64,000 nt of DNA from Rhodopseudomonas palustris HaA2 (GTDB taxonomy: Bacteria > Pseudomonadota > Alphaproteobacteria > Rhizobiales > Xanthobacteraceae). The notes beneath the pieces were generated by a model. That model did no database searches and had not been told where the DNA came from. It worked only from the letters and a program-made list of their open reading frames with translations. The translations under genes and the position numbers were made by a program. Below are positions 44,353 through 53,282 of this stretch, piece by piece. Each line of letters begins with the position of its first letter. Position 1 is the first letter of the stretch. The stretch lies in NCBI RefSeq assembly GCF_000013365.1, contig NC_007778.1, positions 1,860,001-1,924,000 on the forward strand, read 5' to 3'.

Positions 44353-45504
44353 ATGGACGGAAGCGACAGCGGCGCGTTCTATGACGGCGTGACGGTTTTC
44401 CGCGGTTTTCGCAGCGTGATGGACCCGGCGCTGTATTCGGCGCTGCCCGACGACTGGTTCATCGGCACCGCCGACATCGTCGAGTCGACCAAGGCGATCG
44501 CGGCGCAGCGCTACAAGGCCGTCAACATGGCCGGCGCGTCGGTGATCGCCGCGGTCACCAACGCGCTCGGGGGCCGCGACTTTCCGTTCGTGTTCGGCGG
44601 CGACGGCGCGAGCTTCGCGGTCGCGCCCGGCGATCTTGCCGGTGTGCGCGAAGCGATGGCGGCCTCCGCTGCCTGGGTCAGGGACGAACTCGAATTGACG
44701 ATGCGCATCGCGCTGGTGCCGGTCGCCGCTGTCCGGGAGAAGGGGCTCGATGTCCGCGTCGCCCGGTTCGCGCCGTCGGCGAACGTGTCCTACGCGATGT
44801 TCTCGGGCGGCGGGCTCGCCTGGGCGGAGGCGGCGATGAAGCGCGGCGAATTCGCCGTCCCCCCGGCGCCGCCCGGAACGACGCCGGACCTCACCGGCCT
44901 GTCCTGCCGGTTCGAGGAGATTCCCTCGGTGCAGGGCGTGATCCTGTCGGTGCTGATCGTGCCCGCCGCCGGTGCCGATCCGGCCGCGTTTCGCCGCCTG
45001 ATCGAGGAAGCGGTCGCGCGCACCGAGCGTAGCCCCGATGCGGGCCGGCCGGTGCCATCGCACGGCCCCGCCTTGCGATGGCCGCCCGCGGGGTTCGACC
45101 TCGAGGCGCGCGCGGCGCGCGGCGGTCCGCTGATCAAGCGCCGCATCGTCGTGTTGCTGTACACGCTGTTCGTGTATGTGGTCATGCGCTTGCGCATCAG
45201 CGTCGGCGGCTTCGTGCCGCGAACCTATATCGCGGAGGTCGTGGAGAATTCCGATTTCCGCAAATACGATGACGGCCTGCGCATGATCCTGGATTGCACG
45301 CCCGAACTCGCCGATGCGTTGGAGCAGCTCCTCGCCGCCGCAGCGTCCGCCGGCGTGGCGCGCTACGGCTTGTTCCGGCAGGAGGCCGCGATGATGACCT
45401 GCTTCACGCCGTCGCTGACGCGCAGCGATCATGTGCATTTCATCGACGGCGCCGGCGGCGGCTATGCCTCCGCGGCGATCACGCTGAAAGCCATGCAGGC
45501 CTGA
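44353..45504 (+). CDS. DUF3095-domain protein
   Basis: The 383-residue protein matches the DUF3095 family as I know it (IGTADIVESTKAIAAQRYKAVNMAGA; FVFGGDGASFAV; NSDFRKYDDGLRMILDC). The N-terminal half has the FGGDGA segment reminiscent of nucleotidyl-cyclase folds, which suggests a signalling enzyme or a degenerate relative, but activity is unproven. The ATG at 44353 is chosen because GGGAGAGG lies nine bases upstream; an ATG at 44305 is also in frame. It ends 15 bases from the convergent DUF2147 gene, with a hairpin between them. Confidence 0.8.
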   Translation: MDGSDSGAFYDGVTVFRGFRSVMDPALYSALPDDWFIGTADIVESTKAIAAQRYKAVNMAGASVIAAVTNALGGRDFPFVFGGDGASFAVAPGDLAGVREAMAASAAWVRDELELTMRIALVPVAAVREKGLDVRVARFAPSANVSYAMFSGGGLAWAEAAMKRGEFAVPPAPPGTTPDLTGLSCRFEEIPSVQGVILSVLIVPAAGADPAAFRRLIEEAVARTERSPDAGRPVPSHGPALRWPPAGFDLEARAARGGPLIKRRIVVLLYTLFVYVVMRLRISVGGFVPRTYIAEVVENSDFRKYDDGLRMILDCTPELADALEQLLAAAASAGVARYGLFRQEAAMMTCFTPSLTRSDHVHFIDGAGGGYASAAITLKAMQA

Positions 45505-45513
45505 CGGCAGGGG

Positions 45514-45528
45514 GGCCGCTCAGCGGCC
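45514..45528. terminator. Short bidirectional hairpin at convergent gene ends
   Basis: GGCCGC-TCA-GCGGCC forms a 6-bp stem whose loop is the stop codon of the minus-strand DUF2147 gene. It lacks T-tracts but sits exactly where two genes converge. Confidence 0.45.
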
Positions 45529-45963
45529 GGCGAGCGTCCAGGTCTCGCCGCCGCACAGCGTGCCGACGCAGCCCTCGACGTACAGCGTCGTCGGCCCGGT
45601 GTGCGAGATGCTGCTCTGATAGGTCTTGCCGTCGTCGGCGTTGTAGATGTGGCCCGACCATTTGCCCTGGGACACCGGTCGCATGTCGCCGAAGATCTGC
45701 AGCCCGAGCACCGGCCGCGCGGCGCGGGCGGGGTCGGGGTTCTTGTCGTCGACTTGCGGATTGCCGGTGTTCGGATCGATCGGCTGCTTCAGCCAGACGA
45801 TGCTGCCGCACAGCGCCGCGCCGCAGCTCTTGATCCGCACCCTGGCGTCGCCGGCCTGCGTCAGCCAGGTACCTTGTGGACCGGATGCCGATTGCGCATT
45901 GGCTGCGGCGGGCGCCAGCGCAGCGAACAGCACAGCGGCAACGAGAGCGGTTCGGGTCGTCAT
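45520..45963 (-). CDS. DUF2147-family secreted protein
   Basis: This 147-residue protein has a signal peptide (MTTRTALVAAVLFAALAPAAANA, residues 1-23). The DUF2147 pattern follows: GTWLTQAGDARVRIKSCGAALCGSI at the start, then a GLQI block and a C-terminal VEGCVGTLCGGETWTLAGR. It has four cysteines that could form two disulfides. The family is small, beta-rich, periplasmic or lipocalin-like, and of unknown function. It lies downstream of the MATE gene on the same strand, 122 bases away. Confidence 0.85.
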   Translation of the reverse strand: MTTRTALVAAVLFAALAPAAANAQSASGPQGTWLTQAGDARVRIKSCGAALCGSIVWLKQPIDPNTGNPQVDDKNPDPARAARPVLGLQIFGDMRPVSQGKWSGHIYNADDGKTYQSSISHTGPTTLYVEGCVGTLCGGETWTLAGR

Positions 45964-46085
45964 ACGTCCTCCAGAAAGATCGTTCGGCGCCGCGCCAAAT
46001 CTGCTGCGTCGCAACGCGTTGAATAGCAGAGCACGAGATTCGCGCCAAAGGTATGGCCGCCGCGGCGGTGCGGCGGGATTGCGAT

Positions 46086-47459
46086 TCACTTGACCCAGCG
46101 TGTCAGGTGGATCGCGGCGGCGGTTCCGAGTCCGTAGACCACCATCGCCACCAGCACCAGTGCGAACAGCGCCGAGGCCGGGGCGCCGGACGTGATCAGC
46201 GCGGTGCCGCCGATCGCGACCAGCAGCAGTCGCGCCGTCGCCGCGAGCACCGGGCCGCCGACCTTCGCCGCGCCCTGCGAGGCGAAATACAGCGTCACGC
46301 CGAGGCCGAAGAAAGCGAAGCCGGGACCGGCCCAGTTGAAATAGGAACTCGCCGCCGCGGCCACCGCGGGATCGCTGGTGAACAGCGCGACCCACAGCGA
46401 CGGCCAGATCGCCAGCACGAGCCCGACCAGCCCGAGGATCAGCGCCGAGACCGCCCCGGCGATCCAGGCCACGCGTCGCGCCCGCGCCACCTGACCGGCG
46501 CCGATCGCCATGCCGACCATCGGGATCGAGGCGACGCCGAAGGCGAAGGCGATCGGGATCAGCAGGAATTCCAGACGCGAGCCGATGCCGTAGCCGGCGA
46601 GCGTCGCGACCCCGTAGCTCGCGATGATTTTGGTGAAGATCAGGATCGTCAGCACCGATTGCAGCGGCGAGAGGCAGGCCATCGCGCCGAACTTGAGAAT
46701 GTCGACGAACATCGGCCGCTGAAACACGAACGACTTGACCCGCAGCGTCAACCGTCCGTGGCCGCTCGCCATGTAGACCAGCAGGAACAGCGCGCCGAGC
46801 GAAAACGCGATCAACTGGCCCGACGCGACGCCCGCCATGCCGAGCCGCGGCAGGCCGAACAGGCCGAGCCCGAGTCCGCCGCCGATCACGATCTGCAGCG
46901 CCGCGACGCCGAGCAGCGTCGCCGACGGCAGCACCATGTCGCCGGTGCCGCGCAGCACCGACGCCAGCGTGTTGACCAGCCAGATCGACACCGCGCCCGA
47001 GAACAGCACCACCGAATAGCTGCAGGCCTGTTCGAGGACTTCGCCGCGCCCGCCGAGCAGCGCGTAGAGCGACCGCCCGAACAGCAGCATCAGCAGCGTG
47101 AAGACCAGCCCGGCGGCGATGCCGATGATGATCGCGTGCAGCGCCAGCACTTCGGCGCGTGTGCGGTCTCCGGCGCCGAGTGCGCGGCTGACGGCGGAGG
47201 ACACCCCGCCGCCCATCGCGCCCGCCGACATCATCTGCGTCAGCATCGCGAACGGGAACACCAGCGCGATCGCCGCCAGCGGCTCGGTGCCGAGACGGCC
47301 GATATAGGAGGTTTCGGCGATCGCCACCACCGCGGTGCCGACCATCGCGATCACGTTCGGAATCGCCAGCCGGATCAGAGTCGGCAGGATCGGCGCGGCG
47401 AGCAGTCGCTCGGCGGAAGCGGCGGGGAGCGGCCGGTCCGCCGGCGCGTCGATGGTCAT
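46086..47459 (-). CDS. MATE-family multidrug efflux transporter
   Basis: This 457-residue protein has twelve membrane segments in two six-helix halves, typical of NorM/DinF-like MATE proteins, with LIRLAIPNVIAMVGTAVVAIAETSYIGRLG at the first helix and a matching GYGIGSRLEFL start of the second half. It would export cationic drugs or metabolites in exchange for sodium or protons. The ATG at 47459 follows an AGGA site; the frame is open for 26 codons further. It is divergent from the MFS gene across a spacer that holds an 11-bp tandem repeat. Confidence 0.9.
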   Translation of the reverse strand: MTIDAPADRPLPAASAERLLAAPILPTLIRLAIPNVIAMVGTAVVAIAETSYIGRLGTEPLAAIALVFPFAMLTQMMSAGAMGGGVSSAVSRALGAGDRTRAEVLALHAIIIGIAAGLVFTLLMLLFGRSLYALLGGRGEVLEQACSYSVVLFSGAVSIWLVNTLASVLRGTGDMVLPSATLLGVAALQIVIGGGLGLGLFGLPRLGMAGVASGQLIAFSLGALFLLVYMASGHGRLTLRVKSFVFQRPMFVDILKFGAMACLSPLQSVLTILIFTKIIASYGVATLAGYGIGSRLEFLLIPIAFAFGVASIPMVGMAIGAGQVARARRVAWIAGAVSALILGLVGLVLAIWPSLWVALFTSDPAVAAAASSYFNWAGPGFAFFGLGVTLYFASQGAAKVGGPVLAATARLLLVAIGGTALITSGAPASALFALVLVAMVVYGLGTAAAIHLTRWVK

Positions 47460-47510
47460 GCGATTTCCTGCCCGTGCGGACCGCTCACGGGCGGCGGTCG
47501 ATGATTGAAT

Positions 47511-47529
47511 TATGATCAACATATGATCA
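47511..47529. promoter_or_regulatory. Two TATGATCA boxes one helical turn apart
   Basis: TATGATCA at 47511-47518 recurs at 47522-47529, an 11-bp period, in the spacer between the divergent MATE and MFS genes and 52 bp before the MATE start. Same-face repetition suggests cooperative regulator binding. Confidence 0.4.
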
Positions 47530-47752
47530 GTGCGCAAGGCGGAGGGTCTGCGTCTCGCGCAGCCGTCACCGCGGCAAACCGCAGAGGTCCCGGTCGGGCC
47601 GGCGCGTGCCCGGATGCGCGATCACAGACCGTCGCGGTCGACCCCACCCCTGCGTTCCGTGCAGAACCCCGATACCGGCCGCAAGGATGGTCAAACGCCG
47701 CATTTCAGGGCATGAGTATTCTCAAAATCGCGATGCGAGAGGAAACGATCCC

Positions 47753-48988
47753 ATGAAGGCAGCCCAGCTCAGCTCGTTTCAGCGCTGGTCGATTCTGATC
47801 GGCGCGTCCGTGCTGCTCAGCCTCGCAATGGGCATGCGGCAGAGCTTCGGGCTGTTTCAGCCGTCCGTGATTCGCGATATCGGCATCACCAGCGCCGACT
47901 TCTCGCTGGCGACGGCCCTGCAGAACATCATCTGGGGCGTGACGCAGCCGATGGTCGGGCTGCTCGCCGACCGCTACGGCACCCGCTGGGTGATGCTCGG
48001 CGGCGTCGTGGTCTATGCCGCCGGTCTGGTGCTGATGATGGTTGCCGAATCGGCGCTGGTGTTCACGCTCGGCGCCGGCGTCTGCGTCGGCATCGCGCTG
48101 TCCTGCACCGCCTCCAGCATGACCATGACCGTCACGTCGCGCACGGTGTCGGCGGCCAAGCGCAGCGTCGCGATGGGCGCGGTGTCGGCGGCCGGATCGC
48201 TCGGCCTGGTGATCGCCTCGCCGCTGGCGCAGACGCTGATCACCACCGCGGGCTGGCAGATGGCGCTGATCGGCTTTCTCGGCCTCGTCGCGGTGATGCT
48301 GCCGTCGGCGCTGTTCGCCGGCCGCGCCGACAAGATCGAGATCGAGAAGGCCGACGATCTGCAGCAGTCGGCCGGCGAAGTGGTGCAGAGCGCCCTCGGC
48401 CATTCCGGCTTCATGGTGATGGCGATCGCGTTCTTCGTCTGCGGGCTGCAGCTCGTCTTCATCACCACGCATCTGCCGAACTATCTGGCGATCTGCGGCC
48501 TCGATCCGTCGCTCGGCGCCAGCGCGCTGGCGGTGATCGGATTGTTCAACGTGATCGGCTCCTACGCCTTCGGCTGGCTCGGCGGGCGCTATCCCAAACA
48601 ATATCTGCTCGGCGGCATCTACATCGTGCGCTCGCTGGCGATCGCGGCGTATTTCTACTTCCCGGCGTCGGCGACCACCACGCTGGTGTTCGCCGCGGTG
48701 ATGGGCACGCTGTGGCTCGGGGTGATTCCGCTGGTCAACGGCCTGGTCGCGCAACTGTTCGGGCTGCGCTACATGGCGACGCTGACCGGCATCGCCTTCC
48801 TCAGCCATCAGGTCGGCTCGTTCATCGGCGCCTGGGGCGGCGGCGTGATCTACGATCATCTCGGCAATTATGATCGCGCCTGGCAGGCGGCGGTTCTGAT
48901 CGGGCTGATCGCAGGCACCGCGCAGATGCTGATGAACGTTCGCCCGCCGCAGCGGCGGGAGGGCCTCGCGGTGCCGGCCACGGCGTGA
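47753..48988 (+). CDS. MFS transporter, oxalate/formate antiporter-like family
   Basis: The 411-residue protein has twelve membrane segments and an OFA-like start (GMRQSFGLFQPSVIRDIG), with the MFS loop GLLADRYGTRWVMLGG between helices two and three. It probably carries a small organic acid, but substrate cannot be told from sequence. GAGAGGAAA lies about ten bases before the ATG at 47753. The frame is open for 49 codons upstream, but that part lacks membrane or family character. It stands alone between the MATE and superoxide dismutase genes. Confidence 0.88.
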   Translation: MKAAQLSSFQRWSILIGASVLLSLAMGMRQSFGLFQPSVIRDIGITSADFSLATALQNIIWGVTQPMVGLLADRYGTRWVMLGGVVVYAAGLVLMMVAESALVFTLGAGVCVGIALSCTASSMTMTVTSRTVSAAKRSVAMGAVSAAGSLGLVIASPLAQTLITTAGWQMALIGFLGLVAVMLPSALFAGRADKIEIEKADDLQQSAGEVVQSALGHSGFMVMAIAFFVCGLQLVFITTHLPNYLAICGLDPSLGASALAVIGLFNVIGSYAFGWLGGRYPKQYLLGGIYIVRSLAIAAYFYFPASATTTLVFAAVMGTLWLGVIPLVNGLVAQLFGLRYMATLTGIAFLSHQVGSFIGAWGGGVIYDHLGNYDRAWQAAVLIGLIAGTAQMLMNVRPPQRREGLAVPATA

Positions 48989-49150
48989 GCCGGCAGCCGC
49001 TAAGCCGTTCAGGCGTCGACGGTATCGGCACACGGGGCGCGGCCGTGACACACTGTTGCAATTCAGAATAGATATTGGGTCCGTAGTCGGAACCTTCTAT
49101 AAGGGGGCTCGTTAAGTCGAAGTCCCCCACCATTGTGGAAATGATGACCC

Positions 49151-49750
49151 ATGACCTTCACGCTTCCTGAATTGCCCTATGCCTACGACGCGCTCCAGCC
49201 GTACATGTCGAAGGAGACGCTCGAATATCACCACGACAAGCATCATCAGGCCTATGTCACCAACGGCAACAACCTGCTGAAGGGCACCGAATTCGAGGGC
49301 AAGTCGCTCGAGGAGATCGTCAAGGGCTCGTTCGGCAAGAACGCTCCGCTGTTCAACAATGCCGGCCAGCACTTCAACCACATCCATTTCTGGAAGTGGA
49401 TGAAGCCGAATGGCGGCGGCACCAAGCTGCCGGGCGCGCTGGAAAAGAAGATCAACGAGGACCTCGGCGGGCTCGACAAGTTCAAGGCCGATTTCGCCGC
49501 CGCCGGCGCCGGCCAGTTCGGCTCGGGCTGGGCTTGGCTGTCGGTCAAGGACGGCAAGCTCGAAATCTCCAAGACCGCCAACGGCGAGAATCCGCTGGTG
49601 CACGGCGCCACGCCGATCCTCGGCGTCGACGTCTGGGAGCACTCCTACTACATCGACTACCGCAACCGCCGGCCCGACTATCTCAAGGCCTTCGTCGACA
49701 ATCTCATCAACTGGGAATACGTCGAGGAGTTGTATTCCAAGGCGGTCTGA
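49151..49750 (+). CDS. sodB: Superoxide dismutase, iron type
   Basis: The 199-residue protein is a full-length Fe/Mn superoxide dismutase. Metal ligands are His27, His77, Asp160 and His164 (VDVWEHSYYID). Gln73, in AGQHFNH, sits where iron enzymes carry the active-site glutamine (Gln69 in Escherichia coli SodB), which argues for iron, although cambialistic enzymes exist. There is no signal peptide, so it is cytoplasmic. It converts superoxide to oxygen and peroxide. It is a single-gene unit closed by a strong terminator. Confidence 0.96.
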   Translation: MTFTLPELPYAYDALQPYMSKETLEYHHDKHHQAYVTNGNNLLKGTEFEGKSLEEIVKGSFGKNAPLFNNAGQHFNHIHFWKWMKPNGGGTKLPGALEKKINEDLGGLDKFKADFAAAGAGQFGSGWAWLSVKDGKLEISKTANGENPLVHGATPILGVDVWEHSYYIDYRNRRPDYLKAFVDNLINWEYVEELYSKAV

Positions 49751-49795
49751 TCGGGGGCTGATCAGGCTCTCGGGTTCACGATCCGGAAATCGAAG

Positions 49796-49821
49796 GGCGG
49801 CCGGCCAGCGGCCGCCTTTTT
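49796..49821 (+). terminator. Rho-independent terminator after the superoxide dismutase gene
   Basis: GGCGGCCG at 49796-49803 pairs with CGGCCGCC at 49809-49816 across a 5-nt loop, followed by TTTTT. Confidence 0.93.
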
Positions 49822-49885
49822 CGTCTGCGATGGCGATCGCAGCGCTGTTCGCCGGCCCCGCGCCGATCCGCGCGCCTGACCCGGC

Positions 49886-50377
49886 TCAATCCCGCTGCGC
49901 CATCGTGTGCAGCAGGAACGTCAGCGCGGTGTTTGCGAACACGTGCATGTTGTCGAGCCGGTTGCTGCTCGCCGTCTCCAGCGTCATCACCGCCTGCGTG
50001 GGGCCTGCGACCGCGATGCAGGTGTGGCCGGCGGCGTCGCCGTAGCGGTTGCCGCCGGGGCCGGCCGCGCCGGTCTCCGACAGCGCCCAGTCGGAGGACA
50101 GGCGCGCGCGCATCTGCCGCGCCAGCAGCTCAGCATAGGGCTCCGACGACGAGCGCAGCCCCTTCATCTGCGGATCGGGAATGTCCATCAGGATGCGCCG
50201 GGCCTCGCGGGTATAGACCACCGCGGAGCCGAGGAAATAGGCCGACGCCCCCGGCACTGCGAGCAGCGCCGCGGCGATCAGCCCGCCGGTCGACGATTCC
50301 GCCACCGCGATGGTCTGCTTCTGCGCGATCAGTCGCAGCGCGACCTTCTCGGCGAGGGGAACGAGATCCTGCATCAT
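49886..50377 (-). CDS. CinA C-terminal domain protein (nicotinamide-nucleotide amidohydrolase type)
   Basis: This 163-residue single-domain protein has the PncC-like motifs TIAVAESSTGGLIAAALL, with the catalytic-type serine after ES, and ALSETGAAGPGGNRYG. Stand-alone members deamidate nicotinamide mononucleotide to nicotinate mononucleotide in NAD salvage. The ATG at 50377 has GGAG seven bases upstream. It lacks the N-terminal domain of full-length CinA. It lies 98 bases after the amidase gene on the same strand. Confidence 0.9.
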   Translation of the reverse strand: MMQDLVPLAEKVALRLIAQKQTIAVAESSTGGLIAAALLAVPGASAYFLGSAVVYTREARRILMDIPDPQMKGLRSSSEPYAELLARQMRARLSSDWALSETGAAGPGGNRYGDAAGHTCIAVAGPTQAVMTLETASSNRLDNMHVFANTALTFLLHTMAQRD

Positions 50378-50475
50378 CGTTTGTCTCCAGCTGTGCCCTC
50401 GCCACAGCAGCCGCGGGTGTTGGTCGATCGCCGCGCCGCCATGATGACCATGGCGGCGCGTGCTGCGAGCGCGAT

Positions 50476-51948
50476 CTAACTCACGAACGCCGGTGGGGCT
50501 TTGAAGCCGCCGAATTCGCGCTCGATCAGTTCGGCGAGTTTCAGCGGCGTGCGATCTTCCAGCCACGGGCCGACGATCTGCACGCCGATCGGCAGACCTT
50601 CAGCGGACATGGCGATCGGCAGCGCCGTCGCCGGCAGGCCGGGCAGCGTGGCGATGCCTGGCCAGACCAGCTGATCGACGTAAGGGTAGGGCTTGCCGTC
50701 GATCTGGATCCGGCGCTCTTCCTGCGGCTCGTGATGGTCGTGCGGATAGGCCGGCGTCGGCATCAGCGGACAGATCACCGCGTCGAACTGCTTGAACAGC
50801 TCGTGCCATTGCGCGCGCAGGCCGGTGCGGCGGCCATCTGCGATCACCCAGTCGCGATGGCTCAGCACCATGCCGCGCAGCCGCTCGGCGGGGAGGCTGT
50901 CGTCTGCGGCATCGAGCCCGGTCACGGCGCCCTGGACTTCGGCGAGAATCTCAGGCGGGAAGCCCGCCGCGAGGAACGACAGCAGCATCCGCATATAGAC
51001 GCGCGAAGTCTCGGCGAGATCGGGCAGCAGCGGCGTTGTGCGCGTGACGCGGACGCCGGCCTTGGTGAGTCCGGATTCGAGCGCCGCGATCGCGCCGCGC
51101 ACGCTCGCGCCGGTCGGCAGCAGCGGATGGCTGTCGAGCAGCAGCACGCGAAAATCCTTCAGCGCGGCATGGCGCGGCGCGGGCAAATCGAGCTTGTAGC
51201 CGATGCCGTCGAAGAGCGGATCGGGTCCCGCCATCACCTCGAGCAGCAGCGCGAGGTCGGTGGCCGAGCGTGCCATCGGCCCGATCACCGACAGGTCGCG
51301 GTTGGAGGGCAGCGGCGGCAGCGGCGGCGGCGTGTGGCCGCGCGCCGGGCACAGCCCGAAGGTCGGCTTGTGCGCGTAGACGCCGCAATAATGCGCCGGC
51401 ACCCGCAGCGAGCCGCCGATGTCGGAGCCGAGCGACAGCGCGCCGTAGCCGGCCGCGAGCGCGGCCGACGATCCACCGGAAGATCCGCCCGGGGTGCGGC
51501 CGAGGTCGAACGGATTGTTGGTCGTGCCGTAGATCTCGTTGGTGCTCTGCCAGTCGCCGAGCGCGACCGGCACGTTGGTCTTGCCGAGGATCACGCCGCC
51601 GGCGGCCTTGACGCGCTCGATCGCCAGTGCGTCGTCCTGCGCCACGAAATCCTTGTGCGGGACGAAGCCCCACGTCGTCGGCAGGCCCGCGACATTGAAG
51701 CTCTCCTTCACCGTCATCGGAATCCCGAGCAGCGATCCGCGGCCGCCGCGCGACAGCGCGAGGTCGGCGGCGCGGGCGGTCTGCAGGGCCCGGTCGAAGT
51801 CGCGCACGCAGATCGCGTTGATCTGACCGTCGTGCCGCTCGATGCGGGCGATGGCGTCCTGCGTCAGTTCGACGGAAGAGACCTTCTTCGCCTTCAGCGC
51901 GGCGCTGAGTTCGGTGGCGGTCGCGAAGCTCCATTGTGATGCGGTCAA
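50476..51948 (-). CDS. Amidase-signature family hydrolase
   Basis: The 490-residue protein has the Ser-Ser-Lys triad region of the amidase signature: Lys in IPMTVKESF, Ser in PGGSSGGSSAALAAG and the second Ser in SDIGGSLRVPAHY. It hydrolyses an amide, with substrate unknown. I favour the TTG at 51948 because GGGAG lies seven bases before it; in-frame ATG codons at 51981 and 51978 would add ten or eleven residues. An inverted repeat lies about 115 bp upstream. No operon partner other than the CinA-C gene is apparent. Confidence 0.88.
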   Translation of the reverse strand: MTASQWSFATATELSAALKAKKVSSVELTQDAIARIERHDGQINAICVRDFDRALQTARAADLALSRGGRGSLLGIPMTVKESFNVAGLPTTWGFVPHKDFVAQDDALAIERVKAAGGVILGKTNVPVALGDWQSTNEIYGTTNNPFDLGRTPGGSSGGSSAALAAGYGALSLGSDIGGSLRVPAHYCGVYAHKPTFGLCPARGHTPPPLPPLPSNRDLSVIGPMARSATDLALLLEVMAGPDPLFDGIGYKLDLPAPRHAALKDFRVLLLDSHPLLPTGASVRGAIAALESGLTKAGVRVTRTTPLLPDLAETSRVYMRMLLSFLAAGFPPEILAEVQGAVTGLDAADDSLPAERLRGMVLSHRDWVIADGRRTGLRAQWHELFKQFDAVICPLMPTPAYPHDHHEPQEERRIQIDGKPYPYVDQLVWPGIATLPGLPATALPIAMSAEGLPIGVQIVGPWLEDRTPLKLAELIEREFGGFKAPPAFVS

Positions 51949-52061
51949 AGCCGGACTCCCTTTGTTGCGGCGGCGCATCATGACGACGGCGGTACGAATT
52001 GCAATTCGGCGGGGCACGAGCGGTGCAAAGCGAGAAGCGGCCGGCGACATTTTGATAGCGA

Positions 52062-52103
52062 ATCCCGCGAGACGGGATATTGTTGACGTGCATCAAGGAT
52101 GCA
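52062..52103. promoter_or_regulatory. Two inverted repeats upstream of the amidase gene
   Basis: ATCCCG-CGAGA-CGGGAT occupies 52062-52078 and TGCATC-AAG-GATGCA 52089-52103. Both are compact dyads in the promoter region of the minus-strand amidase gene and are operator candidates for unknown regulators. Confidence 0.4.
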
Positions 52104-52181
52104 TTCCGCGCCGGATGCTCTGATTGCGCGAGTTTCGGATTCCGACCGGATGGATCGGTCGGTTCGTGTCTCCCTTGACTT

Positions 52182-52206
52182 AAAGCTCCGGCGGTTCCGG
52201 AGCTTT
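52182..52206 (-). terminator. Hairpin terminator downstream of the TolA/TonB-like gene
   Basis: AAAGCTCCGG at 52182-52191 pairs perfectly with CCGGAGCTTT at 52197-52206 across a 5-nt loop, 89 bases past the stop of the minus-strand gene. The A/T-rich ends let it work in either direction. Confidence 0.7.
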
Positions 52207-52294
52207 CTTTATGAGGGGCTGTATGAGGGCCTGCGCGCCCGGCGTTGCCGCCGGTGCGTCAGCCGATGCGGTCGTGATTTCCAGACGCGATGTC

Positions 52295-53140
52295 CTAGCC
52301 GCCGCGGAAATCCTGCGGCGTGAAGCCGATGTCGAGCAATTTCCAGTCCTTGTACTTGTCGTTGGGCAGCATGGCGTAGGGCTGGCATTTGACCAGCGCG
52401 TCGATCGCGCCCTGCATCAGCGCCGGGCCCTTCGTCGAGGCGCTGGCCTCGATCAGGATCGGCTCCTGGGCCAATCGTCCGTCCGGCAACAGCGCGACCC
52501 GCAGCACGATCCGCACATTGTCGGACGGCCCGACCGAGGCCGGCAATGCCGCGCAGGATTTGATGCGCTGCCGCAACGCCGCAACCGCGTCAGCGCTGAT
52601 ATCGGCGGCGATCTCCGCCGGCCCGTCGAAGGCGGGATCGGTCGGCAGGCCAAGCGCCACGGAGTATTTCACCGTGAGGTCCGGCTCCTGAGCGATCGCG
52701 GGGGGGAACGGCGCAGGCGTGGGCGGTTGGGCCTGCTGCTGCGCTTGCGGTGTCGGCGCTGGCGGCGGCGGCGGCTCGGCTTTTGGCGGCTCCGGCTTGG
52801 GTGCGGTGGCCTGCTTCTGGACAGGCTCCGGCTTTGCGGGTTCTGGTTTGGCGGGTTCCTGCTTCTGCGCGGGTTCGGACTTCGCCGGCGGTTGTTGCGC
52901 AGCCGGTTCGGATTCCGCGGTCGGTTTGAATTCGGGCAGTTCCAGCGCCGGCTTGGTCTTTGCCACCGGCTCCGGAGCCGGGGGCGCCTCGTCGGCGGTG
53001 ACGACGTCGACTTCGATGCGCTGCTCAGGCACCTCCGCGAACGGCCGAACCTCCGCGAACAACAGCACCGCACCGACCAGCCCGAGATGAGCCAGAACGG
53101 ACGCGGCGACGCCGGCACGGATCGGAAAACGCAACGTCAT
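52295..53140 (-). CDS. TolA/TonB-like envelope protein
   Basis: The 281-residue protein has one N-terminal membrane anchor (about residues 9-30), then a long Pro/Glu/Lys/Gln-rich spacer with repeats such as KPEPAKPEP, and a folded C-terminal domain (DNVRIVLRVALLPDGRLAQEPILIEAS) that resembles TolA domain III or a TonB-type domain. It would span the periplasm. No tolQ, tolR or exb genes are adjacent; the exbBD-tonB operon lies 25 kb away. The ATG at 53140 is used; a TTG six codons upstream is in frame. Confidence 0.8.
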   Translation of the reverse strand: MTLRFPIRAGVAASVLAHLGLVGAVLLFAEVRPFAEVPEQRIEVDVVTADEAPPAPEPVAKTKPALELPEFKPTAESEPAAQQPPAKSEPAQKQEPAKPEPAKPEPVQKQATAPKPEPPKAEPPPPPAPTPQAQQQAQPPTPAPFPPAIAQEPDLTVKYSVALGLPTDPAFDGPAEIAADISADAVAALRQRIKSCAALPASVGPSDNVRIVLRVALLPDGRLAQEPILIEASASTKGPALMQGAIDALVKCQPYAMLPNDKYKDWKLLDIGFTPQDFRGG

Positions 53141-53282
53141 GGGAACCGGAGCGACCAAGGGAGCCGCAGCATAGCGCGCCCCGCGCGCCCGCGGGACTCG
53201 TTATCTTGGTCGCAGCCCCGACCTTGCGCGGTCCGGTGCGGCAGCGCCGTTCCCGCGACGATTCATCGAGGGAGCGCGCCGA

